Of a stretch of DNA of 43,996 nucleotides, positions 1 through 6,645 are shown one piece after another; positions within the stretch are counted from its first letter, which is position 1, and each line of letters begins with the position of its first letter. Origin of the DNA: Streptomyces beigongshangae (lineage in GTDB: Bacteria; Actinomycetota; Actinomycetes; Streptomycetales; Streptomycetaceae). The position numbers were made by a program, and so were the translations under genes. The DNA is taken from contig NZ_JAHKJW010000049.1 in assembly GCF_019710745.1 (NCBI RefSeq), positions 1 to 43,996 of the forward strand, written 5' to 3'. Under the pieces are notes generated by a model. The model did not search any database and was not told where the DNA came from. It was given only the letters and a program-made list of their open reading frames with translations.

Positions 1-216
1 CGGCCGGTCCCGGCGGCCCGGCCCACACCTCCCGCTCCGCCCCCGCCGCCGGCCCCCGGCGCGCGGCCCGGCCCTTCGGCGACTGCGGTGAGCTATCCGC
101 CGTACCGCGTGCGGGCGCACCGGGCCCCGCCCCGCGGCGGCCCGTCCCTGGTGTCGATGACCCTGCTCATCACAGCGCCCGCGGTGCTCGCCGTCGCCGC
201 GCTGCGCCCGCGCTGA
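1..216 (+). CDS. C-terminal part of a Pro-rich membrane-anchored protein (partial)
   Basis: The frame is open from base 1 to a TGA at 214-216; the start lies outside the window. The visible 71 residues are a Pro/Ala/Arg-rich segment, then Tyr/Arg residues, then one hydrophobic stretch (SMTLLITAPAVLAVAALRP) near the C-terminus that could be a membrane anchor. The stop is 15 bases before the TTG start of the next gene, and the ribosome binding site of that gene (TGGAGG) lies between them, so the two are probably co-transcribed. I do not recognise the family; no function is proposed. Confidence 0.55.
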   Translation, partial: RPVPAARPTPPAPPPPPAPGARPGPSATAVSYPPYRVRAHRAPPRGGPSLVSMTLLITAPAVLAVAALRPR

Positions 217-231
217 CCCCTGGAGGACCCC

Positions 232-996
232 TTGTCGGAATGGCTTGTTCTCACCCTTGCGATGGCGGCCGCCGCCGTCGTCGTCCTCATCGTCACCTTC
301 GTGCGGCACCACACGGTCGCCGAGGACGACGACCCGTCCGACACCCCGGACGTCATCGAGTACATGACGATGATGATCGGCGTGGTGTACGCCATCGTGC
401 TCGGCCTCGCCATCGCGGGCGTCTGGGAGGCGCGGGGCGTCGCCGAGGACCACGTGCAGACCGAGGCGCACGCGCTGCACGAGATCTCCGAGCGGGTACG
501 CGTCTACCCTCCCGAGACGCGCGACCGCATCCGGGACGACGTGAACGCCTACGTCGGCCATGTCGTGACCACCGAATGGAAGACCATGGCCGACCACGGC
601 CACGTCACCGGGCGGGGGGAGGAACTGCTCGACCGGATCCGCCACGACGTCACCGACTACGAGCCGAGGACGGACTTCGAGGCCCAGGCGTACCAGCCGC
701 TCCTCGACCAGGTGACGGCCGCGGACACCGCGCGCACCGCCCGGGCGGAGGCGACGGCGCCGACGATGCCGGGCGTCGTGTGGTTCGGGCTGATCACCGG
801 GGCCGTGGTGACGGTGGGGCTGATCTTCGCCCTGCAGATCCGGCGCACCGCGCGCGAGGTGATCCTGGCGGGCCTGTTCTCCTCGCTGATCGCCTTCCTG
901 CTCTTCCTGATCTGGGACTTCGACGCTCCCTACAGCCGTGGGATCACCGCGACCGCGGAACCGTTCCTCGCCCACTTCCCCGGAGCCGGCGGCTGA
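232..996 (+). CDS. DUF4239-like integral membrane protein
   Basis: 254 residues with four hydrophobic segments: one at the N-terminus (about 4-22), one at 46-64 (MMIGVVYAIVLGLAIAGVW) and two near the C-terminus (about 183-203 and 210-228). They enclose a charged, probably cytoplasmic, helical domain rich in Glu/Asp/Arg. This two-plus-two layout, with the VYAIVLGLA segment followed by a helical middle, is that of DUF4239 (bestrophin-like) proteins, which are common in Streptomyces and have no settled function. The TTG start at 232 follows TGGAGGACC with good spacing. It sits just after the partial gene at the left edge. Confidence 0.72.
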   Translation: MSEWLVLTLAMAAAAVVVLIVTFVRHHTVAEDDDPSDTPDVIEYMTMMIGVVYAIVLGLAIAGVWEARGVAEDHVQTEAHALHEISERVRVYPPETRDRIRDDVNAYVGHVVTTEWKTMADHGHVTGRGEELLDRIRHDVTDYEPRTDFEAQAYQPLLDQVTAADTARTARAEATAPTMPGVVWFGLITGAVVTVGLIFALQIRRTAREVILAGLFSSLIAFLLFLIWDFDAPYSRGITATAEPFLAHFPGAGG

Positions 997-1114
997 CGGA
1001 CCCGCCGGGGACCCGTACCCGTGTCCGGTAGCCGCGCGGGAGGGACGGGCGCCACGCCGCGCCCGTCCCTCCCGCGCGGGTACGGAACAACCGGTTCGGC
1101 CCACACGATTGCCC

Positions 1115-1162
1115 CGTTCGCGCGACTGGGATCGCGCCCTCGCCCGCACCTTCCTAGCGTTC
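1115..1162 (+). promoter_or_regulatory. Bipartite upstream element, copy A
   Basis: CGTTCGC at 1115-1121 and CCTAGCGTTC at 1153-1162, 31 bases apart, lie upstream of the secreted protein gene starting at 1238. The same two words with the same 31-base gap occur upstream of the sortase gene (2611-2658). TAGCGT inside the right half fits a TANNNT -10 box, so the pair may be an activator site plus promoter. The identity and spacing are seen directly; the role is inferred. Confidence 0.5.
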
Positions 1163-1237
1163 CGGTCATCGAGGTGCATGTACGGCGCAGCGGAAAAGGT
1201 CCGCGGATTGCTCCTCGGGGACCCGGAGGACTCGACC

Positions 1238-1786
1238 ATGCGCGCGATACGCATCGCCTCGGCCACACTGCTGGGCACGACCGCCCTGACCCTCGCCATG
1301 CCCGTCGCCGTCGCCGAGGGCGACGGGGGCCGGGAAGGGAGCGGGAGGGGCGACATCACCTCGTTCGGCTTCGCCGTCGCCCCGTCGACCATCGCCGCGG
1401 GCGGCCGCGTCACGCTGACCGTCGAGGACTGCGGGAAGAGGACCGAGGTCACCTCGGGCGTCTTCGACCCGGTGACGATCCGCAAGGGCGAGTCCGCGGG
1501 CACGGCGACCGTCGACCGGGACGCCGAACCCGGCGCGGTGTACGAGGTGACGTTCCGCTGCGGCGACGAGATCGGCCGTACGGACCTCACCATCGCCGGC
1601 GGCCGCCCGGACGACCCCACCCGTCCCCCGGCCCGCCACGGCGTCAAGGCGGGCCTCGGCGGCACCGCGGGCGGCTTCGACCCGGGCGAGATCGCCCTGG
1701 GGGCGGTACTCGTCGCCGGCTCGGTCGGTGCGGCCTGCCACTGGTCGCGCAGGCGCACCGGCGAACACGACGGGCACGGCGGCTGA
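1238..1786 (+). CDS. Secreted, C-terminally anchored protein (putative sortase substrate 1)
   Basis: 182 residues. A Sec-type signal peptide (about residues 1-26, ending in VAVAEG) precedes a small beta-rich domain with two Cys (VEDCGK and FRCGDE) that probably form a disulfide. Then come a Pro-rich linker, the stretch KAGLGGTAGG, a hydrophobic segment (about 150-167) and a tail with SRRR. This is the layout of a wall-sorting signal, but there is no LPXTG or LAXTG. It is clearly paralogous to the protein encoded convergently at 1887-2375 (PSTIAAGG/PGVIARGG, two Cys, GLGG, RRR tail). The ATG at 1238 was chosen because it follows an AGGA-type site and begins the signal peptide. The nearby sortase gene makes it a candidate sortase substrate; this is inference. 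Confidence 0.72.
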   Translation: MRAIRIASATLLGTTALTLAMPVAVAEGDGGREGSGRGDITSFGFAVAPSTIAAGGRVTLTVEDCGKRTEVTSGVFDPVTIRKGESAGTATVDRDAEPGAVYEVTFRCGDEIGRTDLTIAGGRPDDPTRPPARHGVKAGLGGTAGGFDPGEIALGAVLVAGSVGAACHWSRRRTGEHDGHGG

Positions 1787-1847
1787 CGCACCGGACGGCC
1801 CTTCGCCCGGAACCCTCGGGGTTCCGGGCGAAGGGCCGTCCGGTGCG
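1787..1847. terminator. Bidirectional terminator, 29-bp perfect stem
   Basis: 1787-1815 and 1819-1847 are exact inverted repeats of 29 bases with a 3-base loop (TCG). The left arm begins one base after the TGA of the upstream gene, and the hairpin lies between two convergent genes. There is no T-run, which is usual for high-GC actinobacteria. Confidence 0.85.
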
Positions 1848-1886
1848 TTCCGGTCTCCCGGGAGGAGTCCGTCGGGTGGGCGGCGC

Positions 1887-2375
1887 TCAGGTCTTGCTCT
1901 CGGAGCGGCGCCGCATCCAGAACACCCCGCCGCCGACGAGCGCGAGTCCGACCAGCGTGCCGCCGATGGCCATGTCCGTCGGTGTGGCACCGGTGGAACT
2001 GCTGCCGCCGAGTCCGCCGCGGACACCGCCGATGACGGTGAAGGCGGCAGACTTCGTGAGCGAGGGCTTGCCGTTGCAGTGGACGGTGACGTCGTAGGCG
2101 CCGGGGGCGGCCGAGCTGCTGACGGTCGCGATTCCCTTCGAGGTCTCGCTGTGGTTCCTGATCGGCGAGAGGGTGGCCCGCGGGAACGCCCTGGACGTCA
2201 TGGTGCCGCCACTGGGGCACCCGTCGACGGTCACCGTCAGCTGCCCTCCCCGGGCGATGACGCCGGGCAGGGCGACGATGTTGCTAGAGGTGTCCCAGGC
2301 GGCCGCCTGGGGGGCGGTAAGTCCGAGGGCGGCGACCGCTGTCGCGGAGACCGCCAGGGCACGAGTGCTACGCAT
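1887..2375 (-). CDS. Secreted, C-terminally anchored protein (putative sortase substrate 2)
   Basis: 162 residues. The signal peptide (MRSTRALAVSATAVAALGLT, cleavage near AAAW) is followed by a beta-rich domain with two Cys (DGCPSG and VHCNGK), the stretch RGGLGGSSSTG, a hydrophobic anchor (about 136-154) and a tail WMRRRSESKT. It is a paralogue of the protein at 1238-1786 and convergent with it. The start at 2375 has a CGGAGG site a few bases upstream; a longer reading to 2474 would put non-signal residues before the signal peptide and was rejected. No LPXTG motif is visible. Its likely site is the cell surface, anchored by the hydrophobic tail or by the nearby sortase. Confidence 0.72.
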   Translation of the reverse strand: MRSTRALAVSATAVAALGLTAPQAAAWDTSSNIVALPGVIARGGQLTVTVDGCPSGGTMTSRAFPRATLSPIRNHSETSKGIATVSSSAAPGAYDVTVHCNGKPSLTKSAAFTVIGGVRGGLGGSSSTGATPTDMAIGGTLVGLALVGGGVFWMRRRSESKT

Positions 2376-2707
2376 GTGATCCTCCGGGGGAGGCGCCCCG
2401 GGGAACGTCCCCGGTTCGATCGGCGAGAGAACACCTCCCAGACAGACACTCAGTTGCCGCGCACGGGGCCGCATTTCGGGAATGGTCCGTCCTGGTGAGG
2501 CAACACCCCGGGGAAAAGGAACACAATCGGATATTGCCGCAGGTCACGCACTGTCAGAAATTTCCTTCCGGTACGGACCCGGATGGCGCACGGCCTTCTC
2601 CCCCGCCACCCGTTCGCCCTTCTCCCGTCGCCCCGCGCGCGGGCTGCGCCTAGCGTTCTCGTATGCGCGACGGACGGGGTGACGGCCGCGTCGAGAGGGG
2701 TGTGCGA
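2376..2707. other. Divergent intergenic region upstream of substrate 2 and sortase
   Basis: 332 bases without a supported gene. The part next to the minus-strand gene holds its ribosome binding site; the part from 2611 on holds the bipartite element shared with the gene at 1238. The middle (about 2510-2570) is poorer in GC (stretches such as ACACAATCGGATATTG), as is usual for promoter regions. The CCTAGCGTTC word was not found upstream of the minus-strand gene. Confidence 0.5.
2611..2658 (+). promoter_or_regulatory. Bipartite upstream element, copy B
   Basis: CGTTCGC at 2611-2617 and CCTAGCGTTC at 2649-2658, again 31 bases apart, lie upstream of the sortase gene. If TAGCGT (2651-2656) is the -10 box, transcription would start near 2663, so the ATG at 2663 could not carry a normal ribosome binding site. 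This supports the sortase start at 2708. Confidence 0.5.
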
Positions 2708-3370
2708 ATGTCCGTGTCCGGGATGGCCGAAGAGGAGGAGCGCCCGAGGAAGCGCGCTCCATGGGGTGTCATAGCGCTTGTCCTGCTGACCGGCCTCGCC
2801 CTCATCCGCAACGGCTCGGGCGAGTTCGACGCGGGTCCCCCGCAGCCCGCGACGGCCGCCGCCGCGGACAGCGGCTTCGCGGACGGGTCCCGGCCCGGCG
2901 CACCGGCTCCCCTGCCGTTCTCCGTGGTGGACCGCATCAGGATCCCGGCGATCCAGGTGGACGCGCCCGCCGTGCCGGTGGGCCTCGACACGGAGGGCTG
3001 GGTGGACGCGCCGCCGCCGGAGGACTCGAATCTGGCGGGCTGGTTCTCGGGCGCCGTCTCGCCCGGCGAGAAGGGCACGGCCGTCGTCGTGGGGCATGTC
3101 GACAACAGCAGGGGTCCCGCCGTCTTCTACGGCCTGGGGGCCCTGGAGAAGGGGAACCACGTGGAGGTCGGACGCCGGGACGGAAGGACCGCCGTGTTCG
3201 AGATCTACGGCGTCGAGGTGTTCGAGAAGAACGACTTTCCCGGGGACCGCGTCTACGGGAGCACCGGGAACCCCGAACTGCGTGTCATCACCTGCGGAGG
3301 CGGTTTCTCCCAGCGGAACGGATACGACGGGAACGTCGTCGCGTTCGCCCGCATGGTCGAGGTTCGCTGA
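2708..3370 (+). CDS. Class F-type sortase
   Basis: 220 residues. A short basic N-terminus and one membrane segment (about 19-33) are followed by a Pro/Ala linker and the sortase beta-barrel (about 70-220). The catalytic His is H130 in VVGHVDN, the Cys is C196 in VITCGGG and the Arg is probably R203 in SQRNGYD. The family cross-links cell-surface proteins by transpeptidation outside the membrane. The start at 2708 is preferred over 2663 because of the GAGAGG sequence upstream and the likely transcription start near 2663. Context: it sits beside two paralogous proteins with sorting-signal-like C-termini, and shares its upstream element with one of them. LPXTG-type substrates are usual for sortases; here the candidate substrates have GLGG stretches instead. 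Confidence 0.85.
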   Translation: MSVSGMAEEEERPRKRAPWGVIALVLLTGLALIRNGSGEFDAGPPQPATAAAADSGFADGSRPGAPAPLPFSVVDRIRIPAIQVDAPAVPVGLDTEGWVDAPPPEDSNLAGWFSGAVSPGEKGTAVVVGHVDNSRGPAVFYGLGALEKGNHVEVGRRDGRTAVFEIYGVEVFEKNDFPGDRVYGSTGNPELRVITCGGGFSQRNGYDGNVVAFARMVEVR

Positions 3371-3421
3371 CCCCCTGCGGAACGCCTGCCGGCCCGGCGG
3401 ACGGACGACCGCGGCGAGAAG

Positions 3422-3449
3422 CCCGTGGAACCCCGTGGGGTTCCACGGG
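3422..3449. terminator. Hairpin after the sortase gene
   Basis: 13-bp perfect stem (3422-3434 with 3437-3449) with a 2-base loop, 51 bases after the sortase stop. It is the first of two hairpins between convergent genes. Confidence 0.6.
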
Positions 3450-3478
3450 GCGCGGCCGCCGGGCCCGTCGTTCGGATC

Positions 3479-3515
3479 GGCCCGGCTGAGAGGCGCGGCG
3501 CCTCTCAGCCGGGCC
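3479..3515. terminator. Second hairpin between sortase and deacetylase genes
   Basis: 18-bp perfect stem (3479-3496 with 3498-3515) around a single base. It lies 33 bases beyond the stop of the minus-strand deacetylase gene and probably ends that transcript, with the hairpin at 3422-3449 serving the plus strand. Confidence 0.65.
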
Positions 3516-3548
3516 CCGCGACGCCGGGACGGTCCAAGCGACAGGGCC

Positions 3549-4403
3549 CTAGGCGGGCTGCCGGCGGGGCACGGTGATGTGGTAGCCCGAGTCCAGCAGC
3601 CGCGGCAGGTACTCGCGCAGCGCCCGCACGCTCTGGGAGCGGTCGCCGCCCGCGTCGTGCGCGAGGACCACGACCCCCGGGGCGGCGCCCCTGACGACCC
3701 GGCGCTCGATGGTGCGCGCCCCCGGTGTCGTCCAGTCGAGGGTGTCGACGGTCCAGGCGAGCGGCTCCATGCCGAGATCGGCGCCGATCTGGAAGGCAGC
3801 CCGGTTCCAGGCCCCGTACGGCGCGCGGAACCAGCCGGGGCGCTCGCCGTACGCCTCCTGGACGACGTCGCAGGTGCGCTCCATCTGGGAGCGGATCGCG
3901 GACCGGCTCAGCCTGGTCAGGAGCGGGTGGGACCAGGTGTGGTTGCCGACGACGTGGCCCTCGTCCGACATCCGGCGCAGGATGTCCTTGTTGTCGGCGG
4001 CCATCCCGCCGCACACGAAGAACATGGCGCGCACGTCGTGGGCCCTGAGGACCCGCAGGATGTCCGGGGTGTAGCGGGGGTCGGGTCCGTCGTCGAAGGT
4101 CAGCACCATGCTGCGGCCGCGCCCCGACATACGCAGGAACGGCTCGTGCCGTACGAGGGTGCGCGCCGGCGTGCCGTGGACCGGCCCGTATCCGGCGATG
4201 GGCTGCAGACGGTAGGCGGAGGGCCGGCGGGCCGCCCTGTTCGCCTGGGCCCCGGCCGCGGGGGCGGCGGGCGGGGCCGGGGAGCGGCCCGGCGGGCCCT
4301 GGTCGCCGGTGAGCAGCCGTGCCGTGCCGGCCGCGCCCGCTCCCAGGACGGCGGCACCGGCCAGCAGTACCCGGCGCCGCGTGGAGAACTGGTCCTCGTT
4401 CAT
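3549..4403 (-). CDS. Tat-exported polysaccharide deacetylase (CE4, NodB homology domain)
   Basis: 284 residues. The N-terminus has a twin-Arg signal (STRRRVLLAG) and a hydrophobic stretch, then an Ala/Pro-rich linker. The NodB domain (about 97-280) shows all five motifs: TFDDGPDP (D104, D105), the metal site HTWSH (H155, H159), RAPYG (193-197), VDTLDW (219-224) and LAHD (H249). The family removes N- or O-acetyl groups from peptidoglycan, chitin oligomers or other polysaccharides using a divalent metal. Export suggests a cell-wall or extracellular substrate; which one cannot be read from the sequence. The ATG at 4403 begins the Tat signal, although the ribosome binding site is weak. Confidence 0.9.
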   Translation of the reverse strand: MNEDQFSTRRRVLLAGAAVLGAGAAGTARLLTGDQGPPGRSPAPPAAPAAGAQANRAARRPSAYRLQPIAGYGPVHGTPARTLVRHEPFLRMSGRGRSMVLTFDDGPDPRYTPDILRVLRAHDVRAMFFVCGGMAADNKDILRRMSDEGHVVGNHTWSHPLLTRLSRSAIRSQMERTCDVVQEAYGERPGWFRAPYGAWNRAAFQIGADLGMEPLAWTVDTLDWTTPGARTIERRVVRGAAPGVVVLAHDAGGDRSQSVRALREYLPRLLDSGYHITVPRRQPA

Positions 4404-4496
4404 GAGTGATCAGTCGCCCGGTGGTGGCGCACCGCTGCACGCCGCCACCGGTGCGGACGTATGAAAACACCCGTTGGGAGCACCCGCGGACACCCG

Positions 4497-4540
4497 GCGG
4501 CGGTACGACGGCGACACGGCGGCGGTACGGCGGCGGTACG
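4497..4540 (+). repeat. 11-bp direct repeats upstream of the Usp gene
   Basis: GCGGCGGTACG occurs at 4497-4507, 4519-4529 and 4530-4540, with a degenerate fourth copy after it. The repeats lie 43 bases upstream of the likely -10 box of the universal stress protein gene; a role in regulation is possible but unproven. Confidence 0.6.
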
Positions 4541-4582
4541 GCGGCGTCCGGTCCGGCCGGTGGCCGGGGAGGCCGGTTCCGA

Positions 4583-4595
4583 TAGCCTCGGGCCG
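4583..4595 (+). promoter_or_regulatory. -10 box placing transcription start at the Usp start codon
   Basis: TAGCCT (4583-4588) fits the TANNNT -10 pattern and is 6 bases from the GTG at 4595. No Shine-Dalgarno sequence lies between them, so the mRNA is probably leaderless. I see no clear -35 box. Confidence 0.45.
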
Positions 4596-5056
4596 TGACG
4601 GAACAGCACTCCCACCGGTTCGAACGGGGTACCGACGGGCCCAGGGTCATCATGGTCGGCGTGGACGGCTCCGAGTCCTCGCTGCGGGCCGCCTCCTACG
4701 CCGCGGGCCTGGCCCGGCGCCAGCGGGCGCTGCTGACCCTGGTGTACGTACAGCCGGTGATGGCGGCGGGTGCCTCGCTAGGGGTCCCGGTCACGGAGAC
4801 CACCGACCAGATCGCCGAGGAGCTGGTACGGGAGATCCAGGTGGCGGCCGAGCAGGTCAAGGGCATATTCGATGTGCGCTGGGAGTTCCACACCTTCCGC
4901 GGCGACCCGTACAACGGCCTCGTCAAGGCGGCCGACCGGCTCAAGGCGGACGCCGTCGTGGTGGGCGCGTCGGAGCAGGCGGGGCACCGGATCGTCGGGT
5001 CCGTCGCGATCCGCCTGGTGAAGGCGGGCCGCTGGCCGGTGACCGTGGTGCCGTAA
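4595..5056 (+). CDS. Universal stress protein (UspA family)
   Basis: 153 residues, one Usp domain from VIMVGVDGS (about 12-20) to the end. The ATP-binding type signature G-x2-G-x9-G-S/T is present in loose form near the C-terminus (VGASEQAGHRIVGSVA, ending WPVTVVP). The protein would be cytoplasmic; actinobacterial members bind ATP or cAMP and are linked to dormancy and stress, but no specific role can be read here. The GTG start is chosen because the -10-like TAGCCT is just 6 bases before it and no upstream ribosome binding site exists. It precedes the ECF sigma factor gene but is separated from it by that gene's own promoter. Confidence 0.88.
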   Translation: MTEQHSHRFERGTDGPRVIMVGVDGSESSLRAASYAAGLARRQRALLTLVYVQPVMAAGASLGVPVTETTDQIAEELVREIQVAAEQVKGIFDVRWEFHTFRGDPYNGLVKAADRLKADAVVVGASEQAGHRIVGSVAIRLVKAGRWPVTVVP

Positions 5057-5120
5057 CCCGACGGCGGCGGACGGCCGCGGGCCGCGCGATCCGGTCATCC
5101 GCGCCGGGACGTCCGGAGGC

Positions 5121-5148
5121 GGAACCTACCGTCCCGGTCGACCGTTCG
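5121..5148 (+). promoter_or_regulatory. ECF-type promoter upstream of the ECF sigma gene
   Basis: GGAACC (5121-5126), 16 bases, CGTTCG (5143-5148). This matches the general ECF promoter pattern (GGAAC, 16-17 bases, CGTY). It lies 89 bases before the sigma factor start, so positive autoregulation is the simple reading. Short CCGTTCGTCG repeats follow the -10 element. Confidence 0.55.
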
Positions 5149-5237
5149 TCGTACCGTTCGTCGACGGGTTCGACCGTCCGTCGACGAGCCGTGTCGTGCC
5201 CCTGTCCCGGCAGGGCGCCCTGCGCTGGCATACGGCC

Positions 5238-5783
5238 ATGACGGCCGCCATCACCATGACCAGCAGGACGACCGCCGAGCACGAGCTGGCTGAATTGCAG
5301 CGGGAGCACGGAGCGCCCCTCTTCGCCCTGATGCTGAGGCTCTCCGACGGGGACCGCCAGCGCGCCGAGGATCTGGTGCAGGAGACGTTCGTACGCGCCT
5401 GGCAGCATCCCGAGGCCCTGCGCGCCGACGACTTCGACTCCGTACGGCCCTGGCTGCTGACCGTGGGGCGGCGGCTGGCCATAGACGCCCGGCGGGCCCG
5501 GCAGGCACGTCCCGCCGAGGTCGGGGACGCCGTCCTGGAGAGCGCGCGGGTCGCCGCCGATCACGCGGAGCGCTCCGTCGCGACCCTCGACGTACGGAAG
5601 GCTGTGAAGACACTCACCCCGGAGCACCGTGAAGTCCTGGTGCAGGTGTACTTCCGGGGGGCGAGTGTGGCGGAGGCCGCCGCGGCCCTGGGGATCCCGC
5701 CCGGTACGGTGAAATCTCGCGCGTACTACGCGCTGCGCGCCCTGCGCCGGGTTCTTCCGGGATACGCGGCCGACCTGCGGTGA
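5238..5783 (+). CDS. ECF RNA polymerase sigma factor
   Basis: 181 residues. Region 2 (about 20-85) includes the helix around LVQETFVRAWQHPEAL; region 4 (about 120-170) starts at LTPEHREVLVQVYF and contains the helix-turn-helix VAEAAAALGIPPGTVKSRAY. Length and lack of further domains fit a classical ECF factor. The start is uncertain: ATG 5238 is chosen by family length, with ATG 5256 and GTG 5196 as alternatives; none has a good ribosome binding site. An ECF-type promoter precedes it. The anti-sigma gene at 6646 lies two genes downstream with an unknown gene between, an arrangement that suggests a sigma/anti-sigma pair. Confidence 0.9.
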   Translation: MTAAITMTSRTTAEHELAELQREHGAPLFALMLRLSDGDRQRAEDLVQETFVRAWQHPEALRADDFDSVRPWLLTVGRRLAIDARRARQARPAEVGDAVLESARVAADHAERSVATLDVRKAVKTLTPEHREVLVQVYFRGASVAEAAAALGIPPGTVKSRAYYALRALRRVLPGYAADLR

Positions 5784-5918
5784 AACCGGAGGCCCGGTAA
5801 AGCCTCCGTAAAGCGCCTTGCTGAGGACCATGGTTGAGCAATCAGCTGTCCTCATCCGTGCTCCCGACCGGGACCAGGGTTCGGGTGACGCGTACGCACC
5901 GGAGGAAGGCAGGAAGGG

Positions 5919-6434
5919 ATGCTGCACAGAGGTCAAGAGAGCACGGACGGCACCGGCGGCGGTGAACTCACCGTCCCCATGGCCTGGCTGTACGCCGAGT
6001 ACATCGCCGACGAACTGCTGCGGACCGGCGACCTGATGCCGCCCACGTCCTTCGAGTTCCGCGCCGGGCGCGACGCGCTGGCGCTCACCATCTTCCTGTC
6101 GGACACGGGCGGCGAGCTCTCCGGCATCCGGGTGGTGACCCAGCTGGAGACGTGGCTGTCGCTGACGGCGTACGACCAGCCGTGGCAGGACTGGGTGCGG
6201 GAGCGGATCACGGGGCTCGCCGCCGAGGCCGCCCGGGCGGGCGGGCCGGCGCCGGACCTGGACCTGGCGACGGCGGCCTGGCGCTGGCTGGAGGAGACCG
6301 AGCTGCTCGCCCCGGACCTGGACGCGGTGCCGGGCGGCGGTCCCGTCGTCGGGGAGGACGACGGCCCCAAGGTCTGGACCCCGGCCTGGCAGCTGGGGCT
6401 GCCGCTGGGACACCTGGCGATCCATCTCTTCTGA
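5919..6434 (+). CDS. Conserved-looking protein of unknown function between sigma and anti-sigma genes
   Basis: 171 residues, acidic, no signal peptide or membrane segment. The centre has a beta-rich stretch (TSFEFRAGRDALALTIFLSD) followed by helices with many Trp residues (QPWQDWVRERIT, AAWRWLEETELL, KVWTPAWQL). The ATG at 5919 has a good GGAAGG-type site just upstream. I do not recognise a family. Its position between an ECF sigma gene and the likely cognate anti-sigma gene is the only functional hint; it is 135 bases downstream of the sigma stop. Confidence 0.72.
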   Translation: MLHRGQESTDGTGGGELTVPMAWLYAEYIADELLRTGDLMPPTSFEFRAGRDALALTIFLSDTGGELSGIRVVTQLETWLSLTAYDQPWQDWVRERITGLAAEAARAGGPAPDLDLATAAWRWLEETELLAPDLDAVPGGGPVVGEDDGPKVWTPAWQLGLPLGHLAIHLF

Positions 6435-6645
6435 CGTTCCGGCCGTCCGTTCTGGCCGTCCGTCCCGGGCGTCGGTCCCTGCGACCGGTTTTTTTCGGAT
6501 CCCGACCAATCCGCGGGCCCGGCCGCTCCGAATCTCCTGGTTGCATTCCGGGCGCGGCTTGAGTGATTCGGCGGTCCCGTGCGTACCGGTGGGCGAGCAG
6601 CTACTCCCCGCACACACCCCCATCGGCACGGCACGAGGATTTGGT

